Below are positions 27,411-37,302 of a DNA stretch of 64,000 nt, piece after piece. Both the position numbers and the translations under genes were made by a program. Source of the stretch: an uncultured Ruegeria sp. (GTDB taxonomy: Bacteria > Pseudomonadota > Alphaproteobacteria > Rhodobacterales > Rhodobacteraceae); the NCBI RefSeq assembly GCF_947497005.1, contig NZ_CANMFF010000007.1, forward strand, positions 186,001-250,000. Reading direction: 5' to 3'. Position 1 is the first letter of the stretch. Each line of letters starts with the position of its first letter. The notes below the pieces were generated by a model that saw nothing but the letters and a program-made list of their open reading frames with translations, searched no databases and was not told the DNA's origin.

Positions 27411-27857
27411 TTAGCCCGGCAGCGTGCCGGTCAGCACGTATCGCAGGATTTCGACCACCTGCGCGGGCTCCTCGGCTACGGCCAGCGCCGCGGCATCAAC
27501 TTCTTTCAACGCGTGCTGATGGTCGGGGCCGTGCAGCACAATGATGGATTTTCCCAGCGCTGCGGCATATCCCGCGTCAAAAGCTGCGTTCCACTGTTTG
27601 TACTTGTCCCCGAACCGGACAACGACCACATCGGCATCCGCGATGCCTTTGCGGGTCCGGATCGCGTTGACCATGGCACCCTTGTGGTCGTGCCAGTATT
27701 TGTTCGGTTCAGCCCCCAGAATGGTAACGCCGCAATCGTCGCTGGCGGCGTGATCCGTGACAGGGCTGTCAAATGTGATGTCCAGCCCTTGAGCACCTTC
27801 GGTGATCTGCTCACGCCAGTCCGTGTGAATTTCGCCGGAAAGATAAACTTTCAACAT
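27411..27857 (-). CDS. ytoQ: YtoQ family protein
   Basis: A 148-residue protein of the YtoQ family, recognisable by LKVYLSGEIHTDWREQI, TILGAEPNKYWHDHKGA and VVVRFGDKYKQWNAAFDAGYAAALGK. The fold looks like the nucleoside 2-deoxyribosyltransferase superfamily (substrate-binding FDAGYAAALGKSIIVLH). The reaction of the family is not established. It stands alone between the GST and the Hint gene. Confidence 0.88.
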   Translation of the reverse strand: MLKVYLSGEIHTDWREQITEGAQGLDITFDSPVTDHAASDDCGVTILGAEPNKYWHDHKGAMVNAIRTRKGIADADVVVVRFGDKYKQWNAAFDAGYAAALGKSIIVLHGPDHQHALKEVDAAALAVAEEPAQVVEILRYVLTGTLPG

Positions 27858-27907
27858 CTCTTATCACCTTGCATTATGGAAAACCTGCGCAACAGGCTTT
27901 CGGCCCG

Positions 27908-28993
27908 TCATGCACATTCTGTTTCACCGGAGGTCAGCGTCAATCCCCGTTTCAATATTTTACTGACCAGAAATCGCAGCTCGGACCCTTTTCGCGGAAT
28001 CAGCGCCGCTGGAGCGGGGACATGGCCATCCTCCAGGATCGCAGGCAAAACCTGTCTGATTTCGGCCTTCTGTGCCTCTGTAAGAGCCTGAACTGCCACG
28101 GGACCCGCATAAAAGCTTTCGGCGGGACATCCCTCGGCGCACAGCGCCTGATGGGATTCCATCAGAATGTGGTAGTATTCGATTTCCCGGATCGCCTCAT
28201 CCAGAAAGACCCCGGGTACATCCAGCAGGTCCGTTGCCGCGATCAGCACATCGCGCGCGTCGAACATTTGCTGCGCCAACTCTGACGAAATCAGAATCCT
28301 GTGCTGTCTGGATACCACCAGGTCCTGACGTGGCAGCCCATCACCAAGCGCACCGGCGCTAATCCGTACCGGTCGCGTGTACGGTTGTTCGTCAAAGTCC
28401 CCGGATGTCCGCTTGTCGTGACCGATCCACGCGATTTTCTGCGCGCCCTGGTCCCGCGTTTGCAGAAAATCTCCGGGTTTCAGATCCTCGACTGGACGAG
28501 CCGTGCCATCCGGCAACGCGATCCGCATGCCTTTCGCAAAGCAAAGCTGGGCCACCAGATCCACATGTTCGCGGGTGCCATCCGTTGACGTCCTTACCAA
28601 CGGGCCGACCGTATAGGTCACACCCGGTGTCATCTGACCGTCAGAGAAAAACCCGATATCGTCCCGCCCGATACCTGTACTGCCCTGAAACGCAGTGTCA
28701 AAAGCGTGTGCTGCATACAAGCGGAACGAACTGCCGTCGCTGCCGGTGACTTCGAAATAGTGGTTCACGCCAACGAAATTGCGGGTGATACCCAGATCAG
28801 GATCAGCCGAATCCAGATTGACCAGATTGCCGATCTCGGTATTCGGCGCCACATCGTTGATGAAGTTATCATCATCGGTGATGGTGATATTATCGATGCC
28901 GTTACCTTTGATGTATTCAAAGGTGTTCCCGGTTGCGATCGGGCCTGATAAATCCTCGCCCACCCGATAGACTGTGAACGTGGTGGTAACCAT
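27908..28993 (-). CDS. Hint-domain protein
   Basis: A 361-residue protein with an N-terminal beta-rich part (about 1-160) and a Hint (hedgehog/intein) module that begins at the cysteine of LCFAKGMRIALPDG, continues with PVEDLKPGDFLQTRDQG and the conserved VVSRQHRILI. Such proteins are common in roseobacters and are thought to self-process at the cysteine; the target is unknown. ATG 28993 follows GGAGAG; a TTG 12 bases upstream was rejected. A truncated relative is at 34.9-35.3 kb. Confidence 0.88.
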   Translation of the reverse strand: MVTTTFTVYRVGEDLSGPIATGNTFEYIKGNGIDNITITDDDNFINDVAPNTEIGNLVNLDSADPDLGITRNFVGVNHYFEVTGSDGSSFRLYAAHAFDTAFQGSTGIGRDDIGFFSDGQMTPGVTYTVGPLVRTSTDGTREHVDLVAQLCFAKGMRIALPDGTARPVEDLKPGDFLQTRDQGAQKIAWIGHDKRTSGDFDEQPYTRPVRISAGALGDGLPRQDLVVSRQHRILISSELAQQMFDARDVLIAATDLLDVPGVFLDEAIREIEYYHILMESHQALCAEGCPAESFYAGPVAVQALTEAQKAEIRQVLPAILEDGHVPAPAALIPRKGSELRFLVSKILKRGLTLTSGETECA

Positions 28994-29105
28994 CAAACTC
29001 TCCAAAAGTTAATGACCGGTATCCAGCGTATCAGCAGCTGCGCAGCCGACTAACCGGATCTCGGTCAAAATGTTGTTATTTCTAAAAAACTTACCAGAAA
29101 CCATC

Positions 29106-29130
29106 AAAGGGGGCGGCGGCCGTCACCCCC
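29106..29130 (-). terminator. Terminator overlapping the pheT stop
   Basis: On the minus strand GGGGG (29130-29126) pairs with CCCCC (29113-29109), followed by TTT. The pheT stop codon lies inside the loop, which also has a short CGGCCG palindrome. The overlap with the stop is unusual but compatible with termination after ribosome release. Confidence 0.55.
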
Positions 29131-31519
29131 GCAGAGTTCCGCCCGTGGCCTTGGTCACCTTTGCGATGATCTTGTCGGCCACCGCCTCGATTTCCTTTTC
29201 CTTCAATGTCTGATCTGTCGGCTGCAAACGCACCGTGATGGCCAGTGATTTCTTGCCTTCGCCCAGACTTCCGCCAATGAATTCATCAAAGACACGCACG
29301 TCTTCGATCAGCGCCTTGTCGGCCCCGGCTGCGGCGTTGACCAGTGTCAGCGCCTCGACGCCTTCATCCACGACAAAGGCAAAGTCGCGCTCGACAGCCT
29401 GCAGGTCGCGCAATTCAAGCGCGGCACGGGTCGCACCGGATTTGCGCGGCAGAGGCACCTCGTCCGGCCAGATCGTAAACGCCATTGCTGGGCCTTTGAT
29501 ATCCATTGCCTGCAACACACGCGGGTGCAGTTCACCAAAGACGCCCAGCACCTTTTTCGGACCCAAACAAATCTTGCCATGACGACCCGGATGCCACCAG
29601 GCATCGCCGTCGCGTAGGATTTGCACCTTCGCTGGTGCTCCAATCGCAGCCAGAACAGCCTCGGCATCTGCCTTGGCGTCAAAGACGTCGACCGGACGCG
29701 AGGCTCCGTGCACGTCTTTGGGACCATTGCGGCCAACCAGAAGACCGGTGATCTGGGTCTTCTGGTCACCGGGCTCTCCATCATGGAACACCGGGCCAAC
29801 TTCGAACAGGGCGAAATCGGTGTATCCACGCGCCTGATTGCGTGCCGCGGCCTGCAGCAGACCGGGCAGCAGATCCGGGCGCATGTGGCTCATTTCGGAC
29901 GAGATCGGGTTTTCCAGTTGGGTCGTTTCGTTACCGCCCGCAAACAGAGCCGCCGAAGCCTGATCGATGAACGTATAGCTAACACATTCGTTGTACCCCA
30001 GCGCCGCACAGGTGCGGCGTGCCATGGACTGACGACGTTGAGTCGGCGTCATCACCGGCTTGGGAATGCCGTCTGTCACGCGCGGCAAAGGCTTGCCCTG
30101 CAGCTTGGTCAGTGAGGCAATCCGCGCCACTTCTTCCACCAGATCAGCCTCACCCATGATGTCCGGGCGCCAGCTGGGAACGTGAGCCATCTCACCTTCC
30201 AGACGGAAACCCAGACGGGTCAGGGTCTGGCGTTGTTCGCTTTCGGGAATGTCCATCCCGACCAGAGACTGCACTCGTTCAGCATCCAGCTTGAAGGCCC
30301 GCGTGTGGTTCGGCGCTTTGCCCGCCTCGACTACTTTGGACGCTTCGCCGCCGCAGATATCCAGAATCAACTGGGTCGCATGCTCAAGCCCTTCCAGCGT
30401 GTATTCAGGGTCGACGCCGCGTTCGAACCGATACCGTGCGTCTGAATTGATCTTCAACGCCCGACCCGTCAACGCGATCTGCACATGGTCCCAGAACGCG
30501 CTTTCCAGAAACACATTCACCGTATCCTCGGTACAACCGGTTTCCTGACCGCCCATGACGCCTGCAATGGATTCCGCGCCTTTATCATCTGAAATCACCA
30601 TCATGCCGGGCTGCAGGGTGTATTCTTTCTCATCCAGCGCCACCAGCTGTTCACCGCCTTTGGCGCGATGAACACGCAGGTTGCCCTGCACCTTGTCCGC
30701 GTCAAACACGTGCAGCGGGCGGTTATGGTCAAAGGTCATGTAGTTGGTGATGTCGACAAGCGCTGAAATCGGACGCAAACCAATGGCCTTCAACTGGTCC
30801 TGCAACCATTGCGGGCTGGGGCCGTTCTTAACGCCTTTGATCAGGCGACCGGTGAAATGCGGGCAGCCATCCAGCGTATCCTCGTCAATCGATATTTTGA
30901 TCGGGCTTTCGAAATCACCCGGGACCGGTACGTAATCGCGCTGCTTCAGAGTGCCGACCCCGCGAGCCGCCAGATCGCGCGCGATGCCTTCGACACCCAG
31001 CGCATCGGGGCGGTTCGGGGTAATGGCAATCTCGATCATCGGATCGACCTTGGAAGGGTTGTTTTCGGCCAGCCAGTCAACAAATCTGTCACCCACCTCG
31101 CCCGAGGGCAGCTCGATGATGCCGTCATGCTCATCCGACAGTTCCAGCTCGCGCTCGGACGCCATCATGCCAAAGCTCTCGACACCACGAATCTTGCCGA
31201 CGCTGATGGTCAGGTCCAGGCCGGGAATATACATACCGGGCTTGCAGACAACGACAGTGATACCCTCGCGTGCGTTCGGCGCACCACAGATGATCTGCAA
31301 CTCGCCCTCGTCCGTGTCCACCTTGCAGACGCGCAGCTTGTCGGCGTCGGGATGTTTCTCGGCATGTTTCACATAGCCCAACGTGAAATCCGCCAGCCGG
31401 TCCGCCGGATTCACGATCTCTTCGACCTCAAGGCCCAGATCAGTCAGCACCTCGGCAATCTCGCCCACCGAAGCGTCGGTATCAAGGTGGTCTTTCAGCC
31501 AGGATAAAGTGAATTTCAT
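29123..31519 (-). CDS. pheT: Phenylalanine-tRNA ligase beta subunit
   Basis: A 798-residue full-length PheT. The start is MKFTLSWLKDHLDTD, with the tRNA-binding OB domain (LRVCKVDTDEGELQIICGAPN), the B3/B4 editing domain, B5 and the C-terminal anticodon-binding FDX-ACB domain (SLAITVRLQPTDQTLKEKEIE). It pairs with PheS to charge tRNA-Phe and clears mis-charged Tyr. pheS lies 2.1 kb upstream on the same strand, separated by a cupin, a hydrolase and a membrane protein; normally they are adjacent. Confidence 0.97.
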   Translation of the reverse strand: MKFTLSWLKDHLDTDASVGEIAEVLTDLGLEVEEIVNPADRLADFTLGYVKHAEKHPDADKLRVCKVDTDEGELQIICGAPNAREGITVVVCKPGMYIPGLDLTISVGKIRGVESFGMMASERELELSDEHDGIIELPSGEVGDRFVDWLAENNPSKVDPMIEIAITPNRPDALGVEGIARDLAARGVGTLKQRDYVPVPGDFESPIKISIDEDTLDGCPHFTGRLIKGVKNGPSPQWLQDQLKAIGLRPISALVDITNYMTFDHNRPLHVFDADKVQGNLRVHRAKGGEQLVALDEKEYTLQPGMMVISDDKGAESIAGVMGGQETGCTEDTVNVFLESAFWDHVQIALTGRALKINSDARYRFERGVDPEYTLEGLEHATQLILDICGGEASKVVEAGKAPNHTRAFKLDAERVQSLVGMDIPESEQRQTLTRLGFRLEGEMAHVPSWRPDIMGEADLVEEVARIASLTKLQGKPLPRVTDGIPKPVMTPTQRRQSMARRTCAALGYNECVSYTFIDQASAALFAGGNETTQLENPISSEMSHMRPDLLPGLLQAAARNQARGYTDFALFEVGPVFHDGEPGDQKTQITGLLVGRNGPKDVHGASRPVDVFDAKADAEAVLAAIGAPAKVQILRDGDAWWHPGRHGKICLGPKKVLGVFGELHPRVLQAMDIKGPAMAFTIWPDEVPLPRKSGATRAALELRDLQAVERDFAFVVDEGVEALTLVNAAAGADKALIEDVRVFDEFIGGSLGEGKKSLAITVRLQPTDQTLKEKEIEAVADKIIAKVTKATGGTLRG

Positions 31520-31607
31520 CGGTCGGTTTCCGCCAGTAAATCTCGGGTCAGATCGCGTTTACCGGATAATGCGCAGAGGGGAAAGAGGGTGCGTGGCGCC
31601 ACTGCGG

Positions 31608-32015
31608 TTACTCTTCCGTCACAGTGTTGGAAACGCTGTCCGATCCGGCGAAAATCGCGAGAATACGCACGTTCCCGTCGCCGGTATTTTCACCTGCATG
31701 GGGCGAGCGAAACGCTTCGACCAACGCGTCGCCTTCCTTGTAGACCCGGACGCCGGCTGCCTCATAGTCAACGGTGATTTCACCTTCCAGAATATAAGCC
31801 GCCAGCGGCGCGTCATGGTGATGCAGACCGGTTTTCTGCCCCGGCTGCATGGTAACAATAGCCATGGTGATCTGCGGCGTGCCACCTGGATATTCCAACG
31901 CCTCGCCAATGACCGAGGTTTCAGTCTGCAACAGCACCTCAACCGACGGATATGTATCGCGGGCAAAGACCGGGGCAGACGTCAGCATCAGGGCAATGGA
32001 CAGAAAAAGCTTCAT
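31608..32015 (-). CDS. Secreted cupin domain protein
   Basis: A 135-residue exported protein. A signal peptide (1-18, ending SAPVFA) precedes a single cupin fold with GLHHHDAPLAAYILEGEITVDYE (metal histidines HHHD and the later glutamate) and a second motif HAGENTGDGN. It is too small to contain another domain. Enzymatic or binding role unknown. It sits between pheT and a secreted hydrolase on the same strand. Confidence 0.83.
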   Translation of the reverse strand: MKLFLSIALMLTSAPVFARDTYPSVEVLLQTETSVIGEALEYPGGTPQITMAIVTMQPGQKTGLHHHDAPLAAYILEGEITVDYEAAGVRVYKEGDALVEAFRSPHAGENTGDGNVRILAIFAGSDSVSNTVTEE

Positions 32016-32064
32016 CGGAAAGGTCCTTCGTCAGATGGTCGGGCTTGACGCGTGCAGTCATATA

Positions 32065-32871
32065 TCACGGATAGGCCGGTGTCCGCCCCAGTAATTCATC
32101 CAGTTGCCACCCGATCCAGCCATGCGGAATGAAGTGCCCGCCCGGATGGGTATCCAGCACCACCTGCCCCTGCGCGCAATCACTCCATTCCACACGGCTG
32201 AGCGTCAGGATTGGCACCACGCTCCACTCGCCGCGTGGAATGGCGGTTTGGCAGTCGTATTTCTCGCGCCACAGCGCCACCGGATAGGTCGTATCCCCTT
32301 CCGCGCCAAAGGGGAAATCCATCACCGTATCGCCAAGACCATGCACATGACGCACCTCGCGCGGGGCTTCGGGGCAGTTTTCGGTCTGACGAATGGTTCC
32401 AGCCACACCCAGCAGCGCGGCGATATCGTCACCAGACTCGCAAGCAAATCGCCACGCCATCGCACCACCAAAGGAATAGCCCGAGACATAGATGCGATCC
32501 CGGTCAATCGGATAGCGTTTCGCTACATCTTCAAGTACCCGATCCGCAAAGAGTACATCGCTCGTATCCGAGGTCCAGAAATCCCAGCTTTTGCCCAACC
32601 CGTTCGGGGCCACCAGCAACACGCCGCGCAGCTTGGTCGCCCCCGCGATGCGCTCATGCTTCACCACGACAGTCCCCTGACGCGCCCAGCCGTGAAAATG
32701 CAGCAACACCGGCAAGTGTGTTTCACCATCCCAGCCGTCGGGTTCCAGAACGTGGTATGAACGGTCGCCAACCTGACAGGCGGTATCGCCATGGCAATCG
32801 GAATTCCAGGCCCCCATCGCTAAGGTGGGCGAAGCGGTCAGCAAGAGAAGGCAGAGCAGTCGGCAAATCAT
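32065..32871 (-). CDS. Secreted alpha/beta hydrolase, PHB-depolymerase/feruloyl-esterase-like
   Basis: A 268-residue LpqC/poly-hydroxybutyrate-depolymerase-type hydrolase. A signal peptide (about 1-20) is followed by VLLHFHGWARQG (oxyanion region), the nucleophile elbow GYSFGG and later GLGDTVMDF and GGHFIPHGW, which supply the likely Ser-Asp-His triad. Several cysteines suggest disulfides in the periplasm or outside. The substrate (polyester, aryl ester or acetyl-xylan) cannot be decided. Confidence 0.85.
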   Translation of the reverse strand: MICRLLCLLLLTASPTLAMGAWNSDCHGDTACQVGDRSYHVLEPDGWDGETHLPVLLHFHGWARQGTVVVKHERIAGATKLRGVLLVAPNGLGKSWDFWTSDTSDVLFADRVLEDVAKRYPIDRDRIYVSGYSFGGAMAWRFACESGDDIAALLGVAGTIRQTENCPEAPREVRHVHGLGDTVMDFPFGAEGDTTYPVALWREKYDCQTAIPRGEWSVVPILTLSRVEWSDCAQGQVVLDTHPGGHFIPHGWIGWQLDELLGRTPAYP

Positions 32872-33063
32872 CTGCCGAACCCTAGCGAGCTTGCGTCCGC
32901 TGTCACGTCACAACCCCGTGGGGACCTGTAACAAGCCGTGCTGTCTCCAGACTGCGGGATGGCGATCCTCGGGCAGTAGTAGGCAGTTTATACTGGCCAA
33001 ATTCGCGCGCTGTTCAAACGTCGCGCTGGTGGAGACAAATCGCCAGCTCGTGCGGGCGAGACA

Positions 33064-33642
33064 TCAAGCGAAAAGCTTGAAAACAATCTGAAATAGGTAA
33101 GCAACTCCAAAAAACATGAGAGCGGCTATCAATGTGTTGATCCACCATGAAAAGCGACGAACTGTCCAAAATGGAACTTCGTTTCCCATGCACTCAGCAC
33201 ATTTAACAGATGCGACAAAGGCCGCCCGTTGGTTTAGGTATACGCAATCGACAATAACCAGCTCACGAGGAGCCATTTGCGGTATGGTGACCAAGCAATG
33301 GCCTTTTTCGACATTTTTGTATTCGACATTTCGCGGTTGCCAAACTGAGATGTCTGCTGGAAAATCCGACAATACAAACTCCACGTTTGTAGCGGGCTTA
33401 CTTCCAACATTCTGGAGAAAAAACTTTTCAGTATAGATCTCAGTGTGGTTGCCGTTGCTGGTGTCATCTTCCGTTGGCACAGAAATGACATTGCGGGAGT
33501 TATTGGCGCGCCCATAAATCAGTTTCACGCGCGGCCTAAACAAGAATAGCACGCAAGCGGCCAACAGCGTGAAAGCTAGCCCGATTAGTTCGTCGTGAAT
33601 TGGATCAAAAGTCGCCCAAATTGACGAAGCTACTTCAATCAC
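33064..33642 (-). CDS. AT-richer membrane protein of unknown function
   Basis: A 192-residue protein starting with GTG, whose GTGA overlaps the pheS stop. It has hydrophobic helices at the N-terminus ([14 protein letters not shown]) and C-terminus ([21 protein letters not shown]) with a soluble beta-rich middle. The base composition is clearly poorer in GC than its neighbours, which suggests a horizontally acquired gene lodged behind pheS. No family recognised. Alternatives: none of the other frames is convincing. Confidence 0.65.
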   Translation of the reverse strand: MIEVASSIWATFDPIHDELIGLAFTLLAACVLFLFRPRVKLIYGRANNSRNVISVPTEDDTSNGNHTEIYTEKFFLQNVGSKPATNVEFVLSDFPADISVWQPRNVEYKNVEKGHCLVTIPQMAPRELVIVDCVYLNQRAAFVASVKCAECMGNEVPFWTVRRFSWWINTLIAALMFFGVAYLFQIVFKLFA

Positions 33643-34712
33643 CGCGACAAACCACCATGCAAGTTCGGCATATCCAGCGCCGCGAACCCATAATGACGCA
33701 GCCAGCGCAGATCGGAATCAAAGAACGCCCGCAAATCAGGAATACCGTATTTCAGCATCGCCAGACGGTCGATCCCGATGCCAAAGGCAAAGCCCTGATA
33801 GACATCGGGATCGATGCCACCGGCAGCGATCACCTTGGGGTGGACCATGCCCGAGCCCAGAATCTCCATCCAGTCGTCGCCTTCTCCGATCTTCAGCTGA
33901 CCGTTATCCCAGGAACAGCGGATATCGACCTCGGCCGACGGCTCGGTGAAGGGGAAGTGCGACGCGCGGAAGCGCAGTTCGACATCGTCGACCTCGAAGA
34001 ACGCCTTCACGAACTCTTCCAGAACCCATTTCAGATTCGCCATCGAGATGTCCTTGTCGATGGCAAGCCCTTCGACCTGATGGAACATCGGCGTGTGGGT
34101 CTGGTCGTAATCGGCGCGATAAACACCGCCCGGACAAATGATGCGGATCGGCGCGCCCTGCAGCTCCATCGAGCGGATCTGAACCGGCGAAGTATGGGTG
34201 CGCAGCACGTGCGGCGGGCGATTGTCGCCCTCGGCGCGGTGCATATAGAACGTGTCCATCTCGGCCCGCGCGGGGTGGTGGCCGGGGATGTTAAGGGCGT
34301 CAAAGTTGTGCCAGTCGGTCTCGATACGTGGCCCTTCAGCCACCGAGAAACCCAGTTCGGCAAAGATCGCTGTCAGTTCCTCGGTCGCCTGACTGACCGG
34401 GTGGATCGAGCCATGACCGCGCGCGCGGGTCGGCAGCGTAACATCCAGCCATTCGGTGCGCAGACGTTCATCCAGTGCGGCATCAGCCAGCCCGGCCTTC
34501 TTGGCGGACAGGGCCGAGTTGATCTCGTCCTTCAGGGCGTTCAACGCGGGGCCAGCAACCTGACGTTCTTCGGGCGTCATCTTGCCCAGCTCGCGCATCT
34601 TCAGCGCGACCTCGCCTTTTTTACCCACGGCGGCGACACGGATCGCCTCGAGCGCGTTTTCGTCACCCGCTTCGGCGATCTGTCCCAGATATTTTGCCTT
34701 GAGATCGTCCAT
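33639..34712 (-). CDS. pheS: Phenylalanine-tRNA ligase alpha subunit
   Basis: A 357-residue PheS. An N-terminal helical part (about 1-100) is followed by the class II synthetase core: motif 2 [20 protein letters not shown] and motif 3 [16 protein letters not shown]. Complete and normal. The catalytic subunit of the alpha2-beta2 enzyme with PheT. A long upstream gap (over 600 bases) lies before gshA. The downstream membrane gene is coupled by a 4-base overlap. Confidence 0.97.
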   Translation of the reverse strand: MDDLKAKYLGQIAEAGDENALEAIRVAAVGKKGEVALKMRELGKMTPEERQVAGPALNALKDEINSALSAKKAGLADAALDERLRTEWLDVTLPTRARGHGSIHPVSQATEELTAIFAELGFSVAEGPRIETDWHNFDALNIPGHHPARAEMDTFYMHRAEGDNRPPHVLRTHTSPVQIRSMELQGAPIRIICPGGVYRADYDQTHTPMFHQVEGLAIDKDISMANLKWVLEEFVKAFFEVDDVELRFRASHFPFTEPSAEVDIRCSWDNGQLKIGEGDDWMEILGSGMVHPKVIAAGGIDPDVYQGFAFGIGIDRLAMLKYGIPDLRAFFDSDLRWLRHYGFAALDMPNLHGGLSR

Positions 34713-34849
34713 GACGCTTCCTGACCCTGGCCTCTGACTGCTGTTTGGGACCTGCTATCACAGCAGACCGTGAAAGCAAGAGGGCGCGCGGCAGAACCGT
34801 ATGCCTCCGGGTGGGATCGCAGTTAGGGAAACAACGCCGGCAATTCTTC

Positions 34850-35264
34850 TTCGGTGCCTGAACCCAACCCGGCCGGGCATCCCTAACCACGTCGCAGGCG
34901 TCTTGTGTCACGGATGTGCCATTGACCAGAGAATTCGCTGGAATCAGAGTTGCGCCCTTGGCGACCTGCGCGCCTTCACCATCGTGCCCGCTTTGAAACA
35001 GGCCGCACCATTGTCGCCGGGGCCGACTGACCCATAGGTCAAACCGATCGGGTCGGGCTGATTGAATAGCAATATTGTCGTGGTCTGGTTCGGTCCGGCC
35101 GGAACTGGCAGGTTGGCCTATATCTGCCCTGCCGCCAACCCGTTCCGCGCCAAGGCATTCGTTGTACCACCGCATTTGTCATAGAAATCGATGACCACTC
35201 CGGCGCTCGTACCAGTCAGCATAAATACGGCCCACCGGTCACGCGCGCGACGGGCTTCCTGCGA
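34850..35264 (-). pseudogene. Decayed Hint-domain gene fragment
   Basis: Read on the minus strand, pieces of a Hint protein appear in different frames: WAVFMLTGTSAGVVIDFYDK, then after an in-frame TAG the stretch LPVPAGPNQTTTILLFNQP ending in GDNGAACFKAGTMV (the Hint start cysteine), then in another frame KGATLIPANSLVNGTSVTQ, which resembles the end of Hint domains. One stop, a frame change and an apparent internal deletion separate them. Borders are approximate. It lies in the 626-base gene-less gap between pheS and gshA; the rest of that gap shows nothing I can name. Confidence 0.5.
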
Positions 35265-35338
35265 TCATCTGACGCCCGTGAAAAGTTCACGGCAATATGT
35301 CTGTTTTGGCAAAACAGCCCTTAATCTGCGCCAGCGAC

Positions 35339-36709
35339 TCAATAGCTGAATTCGGGGAATATCCGTGTCAAATCGCCATTCCAATCACCATTGTAGTGAT
35401 CCAGCAATTCGTCTGCCGGGACTTTACCGGTTTCGATGCTGTCCTTCAGTGCATTGAGGAAATGGGTTTCATCGGGCACCAGACCTCCGGCGCCGGGGCG
35501 TGCGCGGGCTTTCAGTCCGGCCTCGGAAATTGCCACCACTTCGCGCGCCAGATCATGCATGTTGACCTTGCCAGCTTGTGCCTGCAGCCCGTCCCTGGCC
35601 GCCGCGACACGCAGCGCCTCACGTGTTTCGGCATCCCAGCCTTTGACCAGATCCCAGGCCGCATCCAGTGCATTTTGGTCGTAGGTCAGGCCAACCCAGA
35701 AGGCAGGCAATGCGCAAAGGCGGCGCCAGGGCCCGCCATCAGCGCCGCGCATCTCCATAAACTTCTTGATCCGCGCTTCGGGGAAGGCGGTCGTCAGGTG
35801 ATCAGCCCAATCAGAAAGTGTTGGCGTTTCTCCCGGCAATGCGGGCAATTCGCCCTTCAGGAAATCGCGGAACGACATGCCCAGCGCGTTGATGTACTGG
35901 CCGTCGCGATAGACGAAGTACATCGGCACATCGAGCGCGTATTGCACATAGCGCTCAAACCCAAAGCCTGATTCGAAGACAAAAGGAAGCATCCCGGTCC
36001 GCGCATCGTCCAGATGCCGCCAGATATGGCTGCGCCAGCTTTTCTGGCCATTGGGTTTTCCTTCAAAGAAGGGCGAATTGGCAAACAGGGCTGTTGCCAC
36101 AGGCTGCAACGCCAGTGCGACGCGCAGTTTTTGCACCATGTCGGCCTCGGAGCCGAAGTCGATATTGACCTGAACCGTACAGGTCCGGCGCATCATGGCA
36201 CGACCCATGGTACCGACTTTTTCCATATAGTCGTTCATCAACCGATAACGCCCCTTGGGCATCAAGGGCATCTCGTCATGCGACCAGATCGGAGCCGCGC
36301 CCAGACCGATGAAGCCCACACCGATCTCGTCGGCGATATCCTTTACCTCGCGCAGGTGGGTGTTTACCTCGTCGCAGGTCTCGTGGATAGTCTCGAGCGG
36401 AGCGCCCGAAAGCTCCAGCGCGCCGCCCGGCTCAAGGCTGACGTTGGCGCCGTCCTTTTCAAGACCGATCAGATGACCAGCTTCACGAACTTCTCCCCAA
36501 CCGTGCCGATCGCGCAGACCTTCCAGCACAGCCACGATTGAGCGGGTGCCCTCGAAGGGCAGCGGCTTCAGCGTGTCTTTGCAGTAGCCGAACTTCTCAT
36601 GCTCGGTACCGATGCGCCAGTCTGCCTTGGGCTTGCAGCCCGATTCCAGATACTCGGCTAATTGTTCATGGCGTTCAATCGGACCGCCGCCGGACTGAGG
36701 GATGGACAT
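35339..36709 (-). CDS. gshA: Glutamate-cysteine ligase (alphaproteobacterial/plant type)
   Basis: A 456-residue enzyme for the first step of glutathione synthesis. IGTEHEKFGY near the N-terminus, EPGGALELSGAPLETIHET and the TCTVQVNIDFGSEADM block mark the plant-like GCL group. Full length. ATG 36709 (MSIPQSGGG) is preferred over a longer frame from 36778, which overlaps the upstream gene. It closes a minus-strand run rsmE, NucS-like, membrane protein, gshA. Confidence 0.94.
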   Translation of the reverse strand: MSIPQSGGGPIERHEQLAEYLESGCKPKADWRIGTEHEKFGYCKDTLKPLPFEGTRSIVAVLEGLRDRHGWGEVREAGHLIGLEKDGANVSLEPGGALELSGAPLETIHETCDEVNTHLREVKDIADEIGVGFIGLGAAPIWSHDEMPLMPKGRYRLMNDYMEKVGTMGRAMMRRTCTVQVNIDFGSEADMVQKLRVALALQPVATALFANSPFFEGKPNGQKSWRSHIWRHLDDARTGMLPFVFESGFGFERYVQYALDVPMYFVYRDGQYINALGMSFRDFLKGELPALPGETPTLSDWADHLTTAFPEARIKKFMEMRGADGGPWRRLCALPAFWVGLTYDQNALDAAWDLVKGWDAETREALRVAAARDGLQAQAGKVNMHDLAREVVAISEAGLKARARPGAGGLVPDETHFLNALKDSIETGKVPADELLDHYNGDWNGDLTRIFPEFSY

Positions 36710-36774
36710 GAACCGTGCTCCGATCCTGATGTGTCTGTATTGAAGGCCAGTCGTGGTCGCAAATGACGCCGGTG

Positions 36775-37302
36775 TCAATGCAGCCGCAAGTGTGCCGGGC
36801 GCGACGGTGTGCGTTCCCAGATCACGACTGGATGTGGCGAACTGCCGTTGAGTTCCGACAGCATTTGTTCTGTTTTCAGCCCGGGCAGGCTGGAAAACAC
36901 GTCGAACAAAGCCTCAGCCCCTTCAGCATTCACGGGAATGTGAAGCGTCGGCTGCCCCGGCTGATCCAAAACCCAATGTGCAGGGCTGGAGGTTGGGTCG
37001 AGTGCAAGCCTTTCGATTTCGCGCGACGCAACTATGCCGCCATCCAGAGGGCCCAGATAGGTGATCTGGCCTTCGTCCACCGTGACGACCCCTTGCCCAC
37101 CCGCGCCGGTTCTGAATCGGGCGCGTTGTACGCCGATAACTGCCAACGCTGCGGACACCACGATCAGGAACCAGCCCACCCATACGAGCAGCCCACCCGG
37201 CCCGCTGACCCAGCTAAGGCCTACGACCAGAACAAAGGCTGCAACCAAAACCTCACGCCAACGCCAAAGCGCCAGTTTTGCCTCGGGTCGGATGAAACTC
37301 AT
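36775..37302 (-). CDS. Uncharacterised membrane protein
   Basis: A 175-residue protein with two adjacent hydrophobic helices (about 18-57, VLVAAFVLVVGLSWVSG and LIVVSAALAVIGV) and a soluble part that starts FRTGAGGQGVVTVDEGQITYLGP, which has the look of a PH-like beta domain. Its ATGA overlaps the NucS-like stop. 65 bases separate it from gshA. Function unknown; conserved position next to gshA is likely but not verified. Confidence 0.78.
   Translation of the reverse strand: MSFIRPEAKLALWRWREVLVAAFVLVVGLSWVSGPGGLLVWVGWFLIVVSAALAVIGVQRARFRTGAGGQGVVTVDEGQITYLGPLDGGIVASREIERLALDPTSSPAHWVLDQPGQPTLHIPVNAEGAEALFDVFSSLPGLKTEQMLSELNGSSPHPVVIWERTPSRPAHLRLH

Noticed and set aside
34663..35175. A 170-codon minus-strand frame between pheS and gshA
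   Set aside because: It overlaps the pheS start and mixes frames of a decayed Hint gene; its composition is not protein-like in most of its length. It is treated as part of a pseudogene region.
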